Shown: positions 8,248 to 18,317, numbered from the stretch's first letter. The stretch is 64,000 bases of DNA from Massilia varians (GCF_027923905.1 NZ_AP026966.1:4651001-4715000), one strand, 5' to 3'. Made by a program: numbers and translations. The notes: generated from the sequence alone by a model not told the origin.

Positions 8248-11136
8248 ATGTCCGATACCAAACCCGTCCAGAACAAGCCCCAGAAAGGCGCCAAGCCAGA
8301 GAGCAAGTACCCGGTCAACATGACCGACACCCCCTTCCCGATGCGCGGCGACCTCGCCAAGCGCGAGCCGGGCTGGGTCAAGCAATGGCAGGACAAGAAG
8401 ATCTACCAGCGCATCCGCAAGGCGGCTGCCGGCCGTCCGAAGTTCATCCTGCACGACGGTCCGCCGTATGCGAACGGCGACATCCACCTCGGCCACGCCG
8501 TCAACAAGATCCTGAAGGACATGGTGGTGAAATCGCGCACCATGGCCGGCTTCGACGCGCCCTATGTGCCGGGCTGGGACTGCCACGGCATGCCGATCGA
8601 GATCCAGATCGAAAAGCAGTTCGGCAAGAACCTGCCGACCGCCGAGGTGCTGCAGAAGGCGCGCGCCTATGCGCTCGAACAGATCGACCGCCAGCGTGCC
8701 GGCTTCATCCGCCTGGGCGTGCTGGGCGAATGGGAAAACCCGTATATGACCATGGCCTTCGGCAATGAGGCCGACGAGCTGCGCGCGCTCGGCAAGCTGC
8801 TGGAAAAGGGCTACGTCTATCGCGGCCTCAAGCCCGTGAACTGGTGCTTCGACTGCGGTTCGGCGCTGGCCGAGGCCGAAGTGGAATACCAGGACAAGCG
8901 CGACCCGGCGATCGACGTCGGCTTCCCGTTCGCGGAACCCGAGAAAGTCGCCGCGGCCTTCGGCCTGCCGCAGCTGCCGACCACCAACGGCTTCATCGTG
9001 ATCTGGACCACCACCCCGTGGACCATCCCGTCCAACCAGGCCCTGAACGCCAATCCGGAAGTGACGTACGCGCTGGTGCAGGCCGAGCGCGATGGTGCGC
9101 CGCTGCTGCTGATCCTGGCGCAGGACCTGGTCGAGGCTACCTTGCAGCGCTACAAGCTGGAAGGCAGCGTGATCGCCACCGCCGCGGGCGCCAAGTTGGA
9201 AGGCATCCGCTTCAAGCATCCGCTGCACGCGCAGGACCCGTTCTACGACCGCACTTCCCCGGTCTACCTGGCCGACTACGTCACGGTCGACAGCGGCACC
9301 GGCGTGGTCCACTCGGCGCCGGCCTATGGCCTGGAAGACTTCCAGTCCTGCAAGGCGCACGGCATGAAGGACGACGAGATCCTGAAGCCGGTGATGGGCG
9401 ACGGCCGTTTCGCCTCGACCCTGCCGCTGTTCGGCGGCCTGACCATCTGGGAAGCCAGCAAGCCGATCTGCGAAGCCCTGCGCGCCGCCGGCGCCCTGTT
9501 CGAACTCAAGATGTTCGACCACAGCTACATGCACTGCTGGCGCCACAAGACCCCGATCGTCTATCGCGCGACTTCCCAGTGGTTTGCCGGCATGGATCTC
9601 ACCCCGAAGGACGGCGGCCCGACCCTGCGCGAAACCGCGCTGGCCGGCATCGCCGAAACGCAGTTCTTCCCCGACTGGGGCCAGGCGCGTTTGCAGGGCA
9701 TGATCGCCAACCGTCCGGACTGGACCCTGTCGCGCCAGCGCCAGTGGGGCGTGCCGATGGCCTTCTTCCTGCACAAGGAAACCGGCGAACTGCATCCGCG
9801 CACCCCGGAACTGCTGGAGCAGGTCGCCAAGCTGATCGAAGCGAAAGGCATCGAAGCCTGGCAGCAGCTGGACCCGAGCGAACTGCTGGGCGCGGACGCC
9901 GCCAACTACGAGAAGAACAAGGACACGCTGGACGTGTGGTTCGACTCGGGCTCGACCCACCAGACCGTGCTGCGCGGCTCGCACAAGGAACAGTCCGCCT
10001 TCCCGGCCGACCTCTACCTGGAAGGCTCGGACCAGCACCGCGGCTGGTTCCACTCCTCGCTGCTGACCTCCTCGATGCTCAACGGCCGCCCGCCGTATAA
10101 AGCGCTGCTGACCCACGGCTTCACCGTCGACGAGAACGGCAAGAAGATGTCCAAGTCGCTCGGCAACACCCTGGCGCCGCAGAAGATCTCCGATACCCTC
10201 GGCGCCGACATCCTGCGCCTGTGGGTGGCCTCGACCGACTACACCGGCGAGCTGTCGATCGGCGAAGAGATCCTCAAGCGCGTGACCGAGTCCTACCGCC
10301 GCATCCGCAACACGCTGCGCTTCCTGCTGGCCAACACCTCGGACTTCGATCCGGGCAAGGATGCCGTGCCGGTCGCCGAGCTGCTCGAGATCGACCGCTA
10401 TGCGATCGCCGCGATGGCCCAGCTGCAGAACGACGTGGCCGGCCACTTCGAGCGCTACGAGTTCCACCCGGTGGTGGCGCGCCTGCAGAACTACTGCTCG
10501 GAAGACCTGGGCGGCTTCTACCTCGACATCCTCAAGGACCGCCTGTACACCAGCGGCGTGGACTCGCAGGCGCGCCGCTCGGCCCAGACCGCGCTGTGGC
10601 ACATCGCCCACGCGCTGCTGCGCGTGATGGCGCCGATCCTGTCCTTCACCGCCGAGGAAGCCTGGGCCGTGTTCGCGGGCCAGCAAGCCTATGCCGATAG
10701 CGACGAGACCATCTTCACGCAAACGCTGTGGACCTTCCCGGAAGTCGCGGACGGCGAAGCCCTGCTGGCCAAGTACGCCGCGCTGCGCGAAGTGCGTGCC
10801 GATGTCACCAAGCAGCTGGAAGAAGTGCGCGCCTCGGGCGCCATCGGCTCCTCGCTGCAGGCGGAGCTGGCGATCAAGGCCGCGGGCGAGAAGTACGCCC
10901 TGCTGGCCAGCCTCGAGGATGACCTGAAGTTCGTGTTCATCACCTCGCAGGCCGGCGTGGAGCAGGTCGCGGACGCCGCCAACGAAGCGGTGACCGTGAC
11001 CCCGTCGGAAGCGCAGAAGTGCGAGCGCTGCTGGCACTACCGCCGCGACGTCGGTCACGATCCAGCGCACGCCGGCCTGTGCGGCCGCTGCACCAGTAAC
11101 CTGTTCGGCAGCGGCGAACCCCGCCGCTACGCCTGA
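8248..11136 (+). CDS. ileS: Isoleucyl-tRNA synthetase
   Basis: A 962-residue class I synthetase that charges tRNA-Ile. The ATP-binding HIGH region reads [12 protein letters not shown] near residue 75. [10 protein letters not shown] follows, the editing (CP1) domain lies in the middle, and the KMSKS loop ([10 protein letters not shown]) is near residue 633. The C-terminal zinc site CERCWHY...CGRC is intact. Length fits the bacterial type (about 940-960). It lies between ribF and lspA, the classical order. The ATG at 8248 has AGAGAAAAC upstream. Confidence 0.97.
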   Translation: MSDTKPVQNKPQKGAKPESKYPVNMTDTPFPMRGDLAKREPGWVKQWQDKKIYQRIRKAAAGRPKFILHDGPPYANGDIHLGHAVNKILKDMVVKSRTMAGFDAPYVPGWDCHGMPIEIQIEKQFGKNLPTAEVLQKARAYALEQIDRQRAGFIRLGVLGEWENPYMTMAFGNEADELRALGKLLEKGYVYRGLKPVNWCFDCGSALAEAEVEYQDKRDPAIDVGFPFAEPEKVAAAFGLPQLPTTNGFIVIWTTTPWTIPSNQALNANPEVTYALVQAERDGAPLLLILAQDLVEATLQRYKLEGSVIATAAGAKLEGIRFKHPLHAQDPFYDRTSPVYLADYVTVDSGTGVVHSAPAYGLEDFQSCKAHGMKDDEILKPVMGDGRFASTLPLFGGLTIWEASKPICEALRAAGALFELKMFDHSYMHCWRHKTPIVYRATSQWFAGMDLTPKDGGPTLRETALAGIAETQFFPDWGQARLQGMIANRPDWTLSRQRQWGVPMAFFLHKETGELHPRTPELLEQVAKLIEAKGIEAWQQLDPSELLGADAANYEKNKDTLDVWFDSGSTHQTVLRGSHKEQSAFPADLYLEGSDQHRGWFHSSLLTSSMLNGRPPYKALLTHGFTVDENGKKMSKSLGNTLAPQKISDTLGADILRLWVASTDYTGELSIGEEILKRVTESYRRIRNTLRFLLANTSDFDPGKDAVPVAELLEIDRYAIAAMAQLQNDVAGHFERYEFHPVVARLQNYCSEDLGGFYLDILKDRLYTSGVDSQARRSAQTALWHIAHALLRVMAPILSFTAEEAWAVFAGQQAYADSDETIFTQTLWTFPEVADGEALLAKYAALREVRADVTKQLEEVRASGAIGSSLQAELAIKAAGEKYALLASLEDDLKFVFITSQAGVEQVADAANEAVTVTPSEAQKCERCWHYRRDVGHDPAHAGLCGRCTSNLFGSGEPRRYA

Positions 11137-11201
11137 GCCCCCACGGGCTTTTACCGCGCTGCCGGCATGGATGCCGGCGCCGCGGGCACCGACCTGACAA
11201 C

Positions 11202-11729
11202 ATGGCCACCAAAACCAAAAAAGCTTCCCCGGGCGCCAAGCCCGTCTACCAGTCTTCCGCCAGCCTGTTCCCATGGCTCGGCCTGGCAATGATCCTCGTG
11301 TTGCTCGACCAGGTGACCAAGCTCACCGTCGAGCGCACCTTCGCGTACGCAGAGACGCTGCCGATCACCAGCTTCTTCAACCTGATCAAGGTCTACAACC
11401 CGGGCGCGGCGTTCAGCTTCCTGGGCGACGCCAGCGGCTGGCAGCGCTGGCTGTTCCTCGGCATCGCGATTGGCGCGGTGGGCTTCTGCCTGTACATGAT
11501 GAAGAAGAACGCCAGCCAGCGCCTGTTCTGCTTCGCGCTGGCCCTGATCATGGCGGGCGCCATCGGCAACGGCATCGACCGCGTGGTCCACGGCCACGTG
11601 ATCGACTTCCTCGACTTCTACTGGAAGGGCATCGGCCACTTCCCGGCCTTTAACATCGCCGACATCGGCATCTCGGTCGGCGCCTTCCTGTTCGTCCTGG
11701 ACGAACTGCGGCGCGTGAACAAGTCCTAA
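11202..11729 (+). CDS. lspA: Lipoprotein signal peptidase (signal peptidase II)
   Basis: A 175-residue integral membrane aspartyl protease that cleaves prolipoprotein signal peptides after lipidation. Four membrane helices are visible. The catalytic aspartates fall in GNGIDRVVHGHVIDF and FNIADIGIS, and the conserved VYNPGAAFSFL block is present. It follows ileS by 65 bases and precedes coaBC. Several lipoproteins with lipoboxes occur in this window and are expected substrates of the pathway. Confidence 0.95.
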   Translation: MATKTKKASPGAKPVYQSSASLFPWLGLAMILVLLDQVTKLTVERTFAYAETLPITSFFNLIKVYNPGAAFSFLGDASGWQRWLFLGIAIGAVGFCLYMMKKNASQRLFCFALALIMAGAIGNGIDRVVHGHVIDFLDFYWKGIGHFPAFNIADIGISVGAFLFVLDELRRVNKS

Positions 11730-11766
11730 GCACCAACGCATCAACTGAGCTGAATCCGGAGTCATC

Positions 11767-12993
11767 ATGAGCATGGATCTCAAGGGCAAGAAGATCGTCC
11801 TCGGCCTGACCGGGGGCGTGGCCTGCTACAAGGCGGCGGAGCTGTGCCGTTCCCTCGTCAAGGAAGGCGCCAGCGTGCAGGTGGTCATGAGCGAGGCGGC
11901 CACCCACTTCATCGGCACGGTAACCATGCAGGCCCTGTCCGGCCAGCCGGTGTATACCGACCAGTGGGACCCGCGCATGGCCAACAACATGGCCCACATC
12001 GACCTCACGCGCGACGCCGACGCGGTCCTGGTCGCGCCCTGCTCGGCCGACTTCATCCGCAAGCTGGCGCACGGCGCCTGCGACGACCTGCTCTCGACCC
12101 TGTGCGTGGCGCGCCCGCGCCGCGTGCCGCTCCTGGTGGCGCCGGCGATGAACGTCGAGATGTGGGACAACCCCGCGACCCAGCGCAACGTCAGGCAGCT
12201 GCTCGAGGACGGTGTGTGCCTGTTCGGCCCCGCGGCCGGCTCCCAGGCCTGCGGCGAGACCGGCCTGGGCCGCATGCTCGAACCGGAAGAACTGGTCGAG
12301 GAACTGATCGCCTCCTTCCAGCACAAGGTGCTGGCCGGCCGCCGCGTCCTGATCACCGCCGGCCCCACCTTCGAGCCGATCGATCCGGTGCGCGGCATCA
12401 CCAACCTCTCCTCGGGCAAGATGGGCTATGCGGTGGCGCGCGCGGCGCGCGAAGCCGGCGCCGAGGTCACCCTGGTGAGCGGGCCGACCTCCTTGAGCAC
12501 GCCGCACGGCGTGCGCCGCATCGACGTGCTCACCGCCCAGCAGATGCACGACGCCGTGATGGCGGGCGTAGGCGGCCAGCACGTCTTCATCGGCGTGGCG
12601 GCGGTGGCCGACTGGCGGGTGGCCAATGCCAGCAGCCAGAAGATCAAGAAGCAGGAAGGCGGCGGCGCGCCCCAGCTCGAGTTCGTGCAGAACGCCGACA
12701 TCCTGGCCTCGGTGGCCGCCACCACCTCACTGTCCGGCTGGCCCTACTGCGTGGGCTTCGCCGCCGAGTCGGAGAACCTGATGGAATTCGGCGCGGCCAA
12801 GCGCGAGAAAAAAGGCATTCCCCTGTTGGTGGGCAATATCGGGCCCCAGACCTTCGGGCAGGATGAGAACACCATCATCCTGTTCGACGAGAGCGGCCCT
12901 ACCGTGCTGCCGCGTGCCGACAAACTGAGCCTGGCACGCCAGCTGATTTCCGAAATCGCGAAACGGCTCGAACAGCGCTCCCTCCTCACATGA
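11767..12993 (+). CDS. coaBC: Bifunctional phosphopantothenoylcysteine decarboxylase / phosphopantothenate-cysteine ligase
   Basis: A 408-residue coenzyme A biosynthesis enzyme. The N-terminal flavoprotein half (CoaC) has [14 protein letters not shown] near residue 15 and [14 protein letters not shown] near residue 120. The C-terminal CoaB half starts with [18 protein letters not shown] near residue 195. The ATG at 11767 is used; a second ATG two codons later is possible. The stop overlaps the first possible dut start, which suggests coupling of coaBC and dut, a common pair in proteobacteria. Confidence 0.95.
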   Translation: MSMDLKGKKIVLGLTGGVACYKAAELCRSLVKEGASVQVVMSEAATHFIGTVTMQALSGQPVYTDQWDPRMANNMAHIDLTRDADAVLVAPCSADFIRKLAHGACDDLLSTLCVARPRRVPLLVAPAMNVEMWDNPATQRNVRQLLEDGVCLFGPAAGSQACGETGLGRMLEPEELVEELIASFQHKVLAGRRVLITAGPTFEPIDPVRGITNLSSGKMGYAVARAAREAGAEVTLVSGPTSLSTPHGVRRIDVLTAQQMHDAVMAGVGGQHVFIGVAAVADWRVANASSQKIKKQEGGGAPQLEFVQNADILASVAATTSLSGWPYCVGFAAESENLMEFGAAKREKKGIPLLVGNIGPQTFGQDENTIILFDESGPTVLPRADKLSLARQLISEIAKRLEQRSLLT

Positions 12994-13010
12994 CAAAGCA
13001 TCAGAACAGC

Positions 13011-13460
13011 ATGAAGAACATCGATCTCAAGATTCTCGACCCGCGCATGAAGGAGCTGCTCCCCAGCTACGGCACGCCCGGCAGCGCGGGCCTGGACCTG
13101 CGCGCCTGCATCGACGCCCCGCTCGTCATCGAGCCGGGCCAGACGACCCTGGTGCCGACCGGCCTGGCGATCCACATCGGCGACCCGGGCTATGCGGCGA
13201 TGATCCTGCCGCGCAGTGGACTCGGCCATAAGAACGGCATCGTTCTCGGCAATCTGGTAGGCTTGATCGACTCCGACTACCAGGGACAGCTGATGGTGTC
13301 GACCTGGAACCGCGGCCACGCGAGCTTCACGCTGCAGCCGCTCGACCGGCTGGCCCAGTTGGTGATCGTGCCCGTGCTGCAGGTGGGCTTCAACGTGGTG
13401 GAAGAGTTCGCATCGAGCGAACGGGGCGCCGGAGGGTTCGGCAGCACCGGCAAACAATAA
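13011..13460 (+). CDS. dut: Deoxyuridine 5'-triphosphate nucleotidohydrolase (dUTPase)
   Basis: A homotrimeric dUTPase of 149 residues that hydrolyses dUTP to dUMP and pyrophosphate. The five motifs are visible: [38 protein letters not shown] and the C-terminal glycine-rich [10 protein letters not shown] arm. The ATG at 13011 gives the usual family length; an in-frame ATG at 12990 would add seven residues and overlap the coaBC stop as ATGA, so either start is possible. Confidence 0.94.
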   Translation: MKNIDLKILDPRMKELLPSYGTPGSAGLDLRACIDAPLVIEPGQTTLVPTGLAIHIGDPGYAAMILPRSGLGHKNGIVLGNLVGLIDSDYQGQLMVSTWNRGHASFTLQPLDRLAQLVIVPVLQVGFNVVEEFASSERGAGGFGSTGKQ

Positions 13461-13485
13461 CAAAGAAGATTCGATAAGGAGGACC

Positions 13486-14568
13486 ATGTTCCGCAATAAT
13501 CGTTTGCGCCAGACTGCGCTGGGAATCGCCGCCGCAGTATTGCTCTCGGCCTGCGCCACGCAGGCGCCGATGCAGCCGGGCCAGCCGCTCCCGCCGGGGC
13601 AGGCGGCACCGGAGACGCCGCAAGTGACACCGGAGATGGCGGCGGCAGCCGAGACCTTGACCAGGATGGCGAACCTGCAGGACCGCCTGTACAAGGTGGC
13701 CGCGCCTCTCCTCATCGACAATGCCGAGCTGTGCACGCGCCATGCGCGCAACCTGCTCGGTTTCACCGCCAAGAACCGCTACACCTACCCCGGCAGCTAC
13801 AACGACGCCGCGCACGCCGTGCTCGGCATGGGCGAACGCCTGCAGGTGACCAATGTGCTGGCCGGCAGCGGCGCCGCCAAGGCCGGCCTGCGCAACGGCG
13901 ACGAGCTGGTGGCCGCCGGCGGCAAGCCCTTGCCCACCGGCCCGAACGCGCTGTCGCAGGCCGGCGCCGTGTTCGGCCCGATCGTCGCGAAGCAGGCCAG
14001 CCTGCCGCTGACCATCGAGCGCCGCGGTTCGCAGCGCGACGTGACGGTTCCCGTGACCCGCGCCTGCGCCTTCGGCATCGAACTGGGCAACGCCGACAAC
14101 GTCAACGCCTATGCCGACGGCCAGCGCGTGATGGTCACGCGCGGCATGATGGGCTTCGTGCAGAACGACGACGAGCTGGCCTACGTGGTGGCGCACACGA
14201 TGGCGCACAACATGCTCAACCATGCGGCCAGCCAGCGCAATGCCGCCACCATCGGCAGCATCATCGACAACCTCACCCGGATCGCACCGGACACCTCGAT
14301 GCTGATCGGCAGCGGCGGCATCAAGGCCATGCCGGCCACGCTCGACAGCGCGGCCGACCGTCTGGCGGTCTACCTGCTGGCGCGCGCCGACTACCGTGTC
14401 GAGGGCATCTCCGGGTTCTGGAAGCGCTTCGCGGAGACCTATCCGGCGACGGTCATGAACGGCCACACCGCCAATCACCCGGCGCTGGCGCAGCGCACGG
14501 CCGCGATCGACAAGGCGGTGGCCGAGGTCAAGGCGAAGAAGGCGGCAGGCAAACCGCTGACGCCCTGA
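13486..14568 (+). CDS. Lipoprotein resembling a PDZ-containing M48 peptidase, catalytic Glu replaced
   Basis: A 360-residue protein with a lipoprotein signal (lipobox LLSAC, Cys23), a proline-rich linker, a PDZ-like segment (about 117-185, AGSGAAKAGLRNGDELV) and an M48-like domain. Where M48 enzymes have HExxH the sequence reads VVAHTMAHNMLNH (H237, T238, H241): both zinc-ligand histidines remain but the catalytic glutamate is threonine. The third-ligand region, usually ExxAD, reads DSAAD at 287-291. The conserved late HPALAQR block is present. It is therefore either a pseudoenzyme with a chaperone or adaptor role or an enzyme with altered chemistry. AAGGAGG precedes the ATG. A strong terminator follows. 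Confidence 0.8.
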   Translation: MFRNNRLRQTALGIAAAVLLSACATQAPMQPGQPLPPGQAAPETPQVTPEMAAAAETLTRMANLQDRLYKVAAPLLIDNAELCTRHARNLLGFTAKNRYTYPGSYNDAAHAVLGMGERLQVTNVLAGSGAAKAGLRNGDELVAAGGKPLPTGPNALSQAGAVFGPIVAKQASLPLTIERRGSQRDVTVPVTRACAFGIELGNADNVNAYADGQRVMVTRGMMGFVQNDDELAYVVAHTMAHNMLNHAASQRNAATIGSIIDNLTRIAPDTSMLIGSGGIKAMPATLDSAADRLAVYLLARADYRVEGISGFWKRFAETYPATVMNGHTANHPALAQRTAAIDKAVAEVKAKKAAGKPLTP

Positions 14569-14590
14569 ACCTGGCCGGCTTTTGCCATTG

Positions 14591-14624
14591 CGCGCGGACG
14601 CCTGGGGCGTCCGCGCGCGTTTTC
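14591..14624 (+). terminator. Rho-independent terminator after the M48-like gene
   Basis: A perfect 12-bp stem (CGCGCGGACGCC / GGCGTCCGCGCG) with a TGG loop is followed by CGTTTTCG. It lies 22 bases after the stop codon. The T-run is short but the stem is very strong. Confidence 0.75.
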
Positions 14625-14691
14625 GCCATCCGGCAAACCTGCCGCGATTTTTGTATCATTGTTCTTCTTTCATTCCCACGCGGCAGGCAAC

Positions 14692-15726
14692 ATGGACAGC
14701 ATCGACCTCGACGTATTGAAGACCTGTGACGCCTGGCTCGCTGACGGCCGCCGCTGCCAGCTGGTCACGGTCATCAAGACCTGGGGCTCGAGCCCGCGCC
14801 CGATCGGCGCCATGCTCGGCATCTGCGACGACGGCAGCGTGGTCGGCTCGGTCTCGGGCGGCTGCATCGAGGACGACCTGATCGAGAAGGTGCGCCGCAA
14901 CGGCATCGAGCTGGCGCGTCCCGAGATCGTCAGCTACGGCATCAGCGCCGACGAGGCGCACCGCTTCGGCCTGCCCTGCGGCGGCACCATCGAACTGGCC
15001 ATCGAGCCGCTGTCCCACGCCAGCCGCATCCCCGAACTGCTGGCGCGGCTCGGCGAAGGCGAGCTGGTCGAACGCCGCGTGCTACTGGCGAGCGGCGCCG
15101 TCACCCTGGCGCGCGCCGAGGCCGGCGCCATCCTGCGCGTGGAGGACGGCGTGCTGGCCACCATCCACGGCCCGCGCTGGCGCCTGTACATCATCGGCGC
15201 CGGCCCGCTGTCGCGCTTCCTGGCGCAGATCGCCAGCGGCATGGACTACCGCGTGGTCGTGTGCGACCCGCGCGAGGAATACCGCAGCGGCTGGAACTTG
15301 CCCGGCGTGGAACTGGTGCATGCCATGCCCGACGACCTGGTGATCGAGGCGCGCCTGGATGCGCGCAGCGCGGTCGTCGCCCTCACCCACGACCCCAAGC
15401 TGGACGACCTGGCCCTGATGGAGGCGCTCAAGTCCGAGGCCTTCTATGTCGGCGCGATCGGCTCGCGCCTGAACAACGACAAGCGCCGCGAGCGCCTGAA
15501 ACTGTTCGACCTCGGCGAGGCCCAGCTGGCGCGCCTGCACGGCCCGATCGGCATTTACATCGGCAGCAAGACCCCGAGCGAAATCGCGGTCTCGATCATG
15601 GCCGAAATGACCGCCGTGAAGAACGGCGTACCGGCCGCCCTCCTGGTGCCGCACGCCACTGCGACGGCGGCGCTCCAGCCGGCCGGCAGCGCGCCCTGCA
15701 CCGTGCTTCGCAGCGCAGCCGCGTGA
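14692..15726 (+). CDS. XdhC/CoxI family protein
   Basis: A 344-residue protein of the XdhC/CoxI family, which inserts or sulfurates molybdenum cofactor for xanthine dehydrogenase-type enzymes. The N-terminal domain has TWGSSPRPIGAML and GSVSGGCIEDDLI; the C-terminal Rossmann-like domain has IIGAGPLSRFL near residue 165 and AIGSRLNNDKR near residue 260. The ATG at 14692 is preferred because an upstream in-frame ATG at 14659 overlaps the region just after the terminator and lacks homology. No molybdenum hydroxylase subunit genes are adjacent, so the partner enzyme is encoded elsewhere. Confidence 0.9.
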   Translation: MDSIDLDVLKTCDAWLADGRRCQLVTVIKTWGSSPRPIGAMLGICDDGSVVGSVSGGCIEDDLIEKVRRNGIELARPEIVSYGISADEAHRFGLPCGGTIELAIEPLSHASRIPELLARLGEGELVERRVLLASGAVTLARAEAGAILRVEDGVLATIHGPRWRLYIIGAGPLSRFLAQIASGMDYRVVVCDPREEYRSGWNLPGVELVHAMPDDLVIEARLDARSAVVALTHDPKLDDLALMEALKSEAFYVGAIGSRLNNDKRRERLKLFDLGEAQLARLHGPIGIYIGSKTPSEIAVSIMAEMTAVKNGVPAALLVPHATATAALQPAGSAPCTVLRSAAA

Positions 15727-15814
15727 GGCCGCCCGTCCCGCATTCCACAGCAAGAAGCGGATGGCGCGGCGTGCGCCCCGCCGCCACACTCGATCCTTTG
15801 TCCCGCCCGTCCCG

Positions 15815-16720
15815 ATGAATACCGTAAACATGCTGCGCCTGGTGGCGCTGGCCGCCATCTGGGGCGGCTCCTTCCTCTTCATGCGCATCGCCGCGCCCGT
15901 CCTCGGCCCGGCCGTGCTGATCGAATACCGGGTGCTGTTCGCGGCCCTGTTCCTGCTAGGGGTGGCCTGGGTGATGCGCCGGCGCGGCAAGGGCACCCCG
16001 CTCGACCTGCGCCAGCACTGGAAGCACTACCTGATGCTGGGCTTCTTCAACTCGGCCCTGCCCTTCCTGCTGTTCGCCTTCGCCGCGCGCACGCTGTCGG
16101 CATCGGTGCTGTCGGTGCTGAACGCCACCGCACCGATGTTCGGCGCACTGGTCGGCGCCGTATGGGCGCGCCAGGGAGTATCGGCGCGCACCGGTCTCGG
16201 CCTGGTGCTGGGTACGCTCGGCGTGGCCCTGCTGGTCGGTTTCGACCATGTGTCGGAGCGCCCGGGCGCCGCGGTCGCGATCGCGGCCGCGCTGGTGGCG
16301 GCCTTCTGCTACAGCATCGCCAGCCAGTACGCCAAGTCGGCCAAGGCGGTGCCGCCCTTCGCCAACGCGCACGGCTCGATGTGGGCCGCGACCCTGTTCG
16401 TGATTCCCGCGCTTGCGTTTTTCCCGTCGCCGGGCATACCCTCGGCCGGCATCTGGGCCGCGGTGCTCGCGCTCGGCGTGGTCTGCAGCGGCATCGCCTA
16501 CATCCTCTACTTCAAGCTGATCGAGGAAGTCGGCACCACCTCGGCGCTGACGGTGACCTTCCTGAACCCGATGTTCGGCATCCTGTGGGGAGCGATCTTC
16601 CTGCACGAGGTGATCGGCTGGCACACGCTGCTCGGCTCCGGCATCGTACTGGTGGGCACGGCGCTGGTGACCGGTTTCGTGCCCTCCTTCCTGCGCGCAC
16701 CCGCCGCGCGGGCCAAGTAG
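15815..16720 (+). CDS. EamA family (DMT superfamily) transporter
   Basis: A 301-residue inner-membrane protein with about ten hydrophobic helices and two EamA repeats. The family motif LAAIWGGSFLFMR is at the N-terminus and LGVVCSGIAYILYF in the second repeat. Members export small metabolites or drugs; the substrate cannot be predicted. The ATG at 15815 starts directly before the first helix; an upstream in-frame ATG at 15761 would add an arginine-rich stretch without homology. It ends 10 bases before alkA and may be cotranscribed with it. Confidence 0.9.
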   Translation: MNTVNMLRLVALAAIWGGSFLFMRIAAPVLGPAVLIEYRVLFAALFLLGVAWVMRRRGKGTPLDLRQHWKHYLMLGFFNSALPFLLFAFAARTLSASVLSVLNATAPMFGALVGAVWARQGVSARTGLGLVLGTLGVALLVGFDHVSERPGAAVAIAAALVAAFCYSIASQYAKSAKAVPPFANAHGSMWAATLFVIPALAFFPSPGIPSAGIWAAVLALGVVCSGIAYILYFKLIEEVGTTSALTVTFLNPMFGILWGAIFLHEVIGWHTLLGSGIVLVGTALVTGFVPSFLRAPAARAK

Positions 16721-16730
16721 GGACATCGCG

Positions 16731-17618
16731 ATGCGCACCGAGATCGCGCTCGACCTGCCGGCCGGCTACCGCACCGAGGACGTGCTGGCCTTCCACGGCC
16801 GCGATGCGGAAGGCATCGCCGAGCAGGCAAGCCCGGACGGCCTGCGCAAGGGCGTGCTGTTCGATGGCACGCCCGTGGTGCTGGAAGTGCGCTTCGGTCG
16901 CGGGATGGCCCGCTGCTGCGTCGATGCCGATGGCGATGTGACGCCAACACTGCTGGCACAGGCGCGCGAGGCGCTGCTCAATATCCTCGGCCTGCGCATC
17001 GACCCGGCCGCCTTCGCCGAGTTCGTGCGTGAGGACCCAGCGCTGGGCCCGGTCGTGGCGCGCCAGCCGGGCCTGCGCATCGTGCAGTCGGCCACCGTGT
17101 TCGAAGCCCTGACCTGGGCCGTCATCGGTCAGCAGATCAACCTGCCGTTCGCCATCTCGCTGCGCCGTACCTTGATCCAGCGCGCGGGCCGGGTCCATGC
17201 GAGCGGGTTGTGGTGCTACCCCGAAGCGGCCGACCTCGCGCGTCTCGATCTCGAGGAGCTGACCAGCCGCAAGTTCTCGCGTTCGAAAGCCGAGACCCTG
17301 CTGCGCCTGGCCCGGCTCGTCGTCGACGGCCGGCTCGTGCTCGACCGTGGACGCCCGGTCGATGCGGTCGTGCAGGAATTGTTGGCCATCAAAGGCATCG
17401 GGCCGTGGACCGTCAACTATGCGTTGCTGCGCGGGTATGGCTACCCGGACTGCTCGCTGGAAGGCGACGTGGCGGTCCGCACCGCCTTCCACCGCCTGCT
17501 GGGAGGAGACGCCCGTCCGGACATCCCGACCACGCAGCGCCTGCTCGAGCGCTATGCGCCGCACCGCACGATGGCGGCGGCCTACCTATGGGCCAGCCTC
17601 GGCGCTAGCGCCGAATAG
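16731..17618 (+). CDS. alkA: DNA-3-methyladenine glycosylase II (AlkA-type HhH-GPD)
   Basis: A 295-residue base-excision repair enzyme that removes alkylated purines. The N-terminal AlkA beta domain is followed by the HhH-GPD core. AVIGQQINLPFA lies near residue 130, the helix-hairpin-helix is LLAIKGIGPWTVNYAL near residue 220, and the catalytic aspartate is in SLEGDVAVR near residue 245. Lacking the C-terminal iron-sulfur cysteines of EndoIII, it belongs to the AlkA branch. It ends 9 bases before the convergent DUF1851 gene. Confidence 0.9.
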   Translation: MRTEIALDLPAGYRTEDVLAFHGRDAEGIAEQASPDGLRKGVLFDGTPVVLEVRFGRGMARCCVDADGDVTPTLLAQAREALLNILGLRIDPAAFAEFVREDPALGPVVARQPGLRIVQSATVFEALTWAVIGQQINLPFAISLRRTLIQRAGRVHASGLWCYPEAADLARLDLEELTSRKFSRSKAETLLRLARLVVDGRLVLDRGRPVDAVVQELLAIKGIGPWTVNYALLRGYGYPDCSLEGDVAVRTAFHRLLGGDARPDIPTTQRLLERYAPHRTMAAAYLWASLGASAE

Positions 17619-17627
17619 GAAGGCAGT

Positions 17628-18041
17628 TCAATTCCAGCGCGGCAAGTCGTCGAACTGCTGCGCGCTCTCCCCCGAAAACCGGATCAGTTCCGGCAAGGGC
17701 ACCGTGGCCAGGTTGTCGCGCCCATAGTGGCCGCCGAGTGCGCTCGGAATCTTGAGGCAGTACTTGCGGCCCTCGACCAGGGGGCCGAGCGTGGATTCCG
17801 CCAGGTGCACGACTTCCGGCATGTACCAGTCGTTCAGGAAATCCTGGTTGTAGGCCAGCGCATCGAGCGCGGCGCGGCTGTCGGCGACCGGCTCGCAGCA
17901 CAGGTCTTGCGGGCGCAAGCGCCAGTAGCGCCCTTCGTCGTCGCGGATGATGAGGTTGCCGAATGCATTGGACCCAAGGACCTCGACAGCGGTCAAGCCG
18001 ACCCAGCCCCAGGCGTCGTTGATGTCGTCTACGTTGATCAT
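17628..18041 (-). CDS. DUF1851 / Tdi1-type immunity domain protein
   Basis: A 137-residue cytosolic protein. The C-terminal half, with YCLKIPSALGGHYGRDNLATVPL, matches the T6SS immunity (Tdi1)/DUF1851 family as I recall it. Members include immunity proteins against type VI DNase effectors, but many are orphan genes of unknown role. No effector gene is next to it: alkA converges and initiator tRNA lies upstream. The function here is therefore open. The ATG at 18041 gives a typical family length. Confidence 0.75.
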   Translation of the reverse strand: MINVDDINDAWGWVGLTAVEVLGSNAFGNLIIRDDEGRYWRLRPQDLCCEPVADSRAALDALAYNQDFLNDWYMPEVVHLAESTLGPLVEGRKYCLKIPSALGGHYGRDNLATVPLPELIRFSGESAQQFDDLPRWN

Positions 18042-18182
18042 GTGGTCTGCCCCATTGGTTCGCAGGCCCGCGCCGAGTGCCGGCGCCGGCTGACTCGCCT
18101 GTTGGACAAGACAGGCTCGACAACATTCCGGACGCTTGCGCCCGGTTTGACATGAGTCTGGTCTGGAGCGGCTTGAGGGGGA

Positions 18183-18220
18183 AAACGAAAAAGCCGTTGA
18201 TCCTTGCGAATCAACGGCTT
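18183..18220 (-). terminator. Terminator downstream of initiator tRNA
   Basis: On the minus strand an 11-bp stem AAGCCGTTGAT / ATCAACGGCTT with an 8-base loop is followed by TTTTTCGTTTTC. It starts 8 bases after the tRNA 3' CCA and is a standard rho-independent terminator. Confidence 0.9.
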
Positions 18221-18227
18221 CGAATTC

Positions 18228-18304
18228 TGGTTGCGGGGACAGGATTTGAACCTGTGACCTTCGGGTTATGAGCCCGACGAGCTGCCAGACTGCTCCACCC
18301 CGCG
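18228..18304 (-). tRNA. tRNA-fMet (CAT), initiator
   Basis: The minus strand folds as a 77-base tRNA with anticodon CAT and encoded CCA end. The acceptor begins CGCGGGG and ends CCCCGCA-ACCA, leaving the unpaired C1-A72 that marks initiator tRNA. Three G-C pairs (GGG/CCC) in the anticodon stem (CGGGCTCATAACCCG) are also characteristic of initiator tRNA. Confidence 0.97.
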
Positions 18305-18317
18305 TCTGATGAAATGA

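Noticed and set aside
11160..11178. GCCGGCAT/ATGCCGGC palindrome between ileS and lspA as terminator
   Set aside because: The loop is only two bases, no T-run follows, and lspA is expected to be cotranscribed with ileS.
7990..11289. Very long minus-strand open frame opposite ileS
   Set aside because: It is the antisense of a strongly biased GC-rich gene; its sequence is low-complexity Arg/Gly/Val and has no domain.
18077..18271. Open frame on + strand across the initiator tRNA
   Set aside because: It overlaps the tRNA and its terminator on the opposite strand and has no protein homology.
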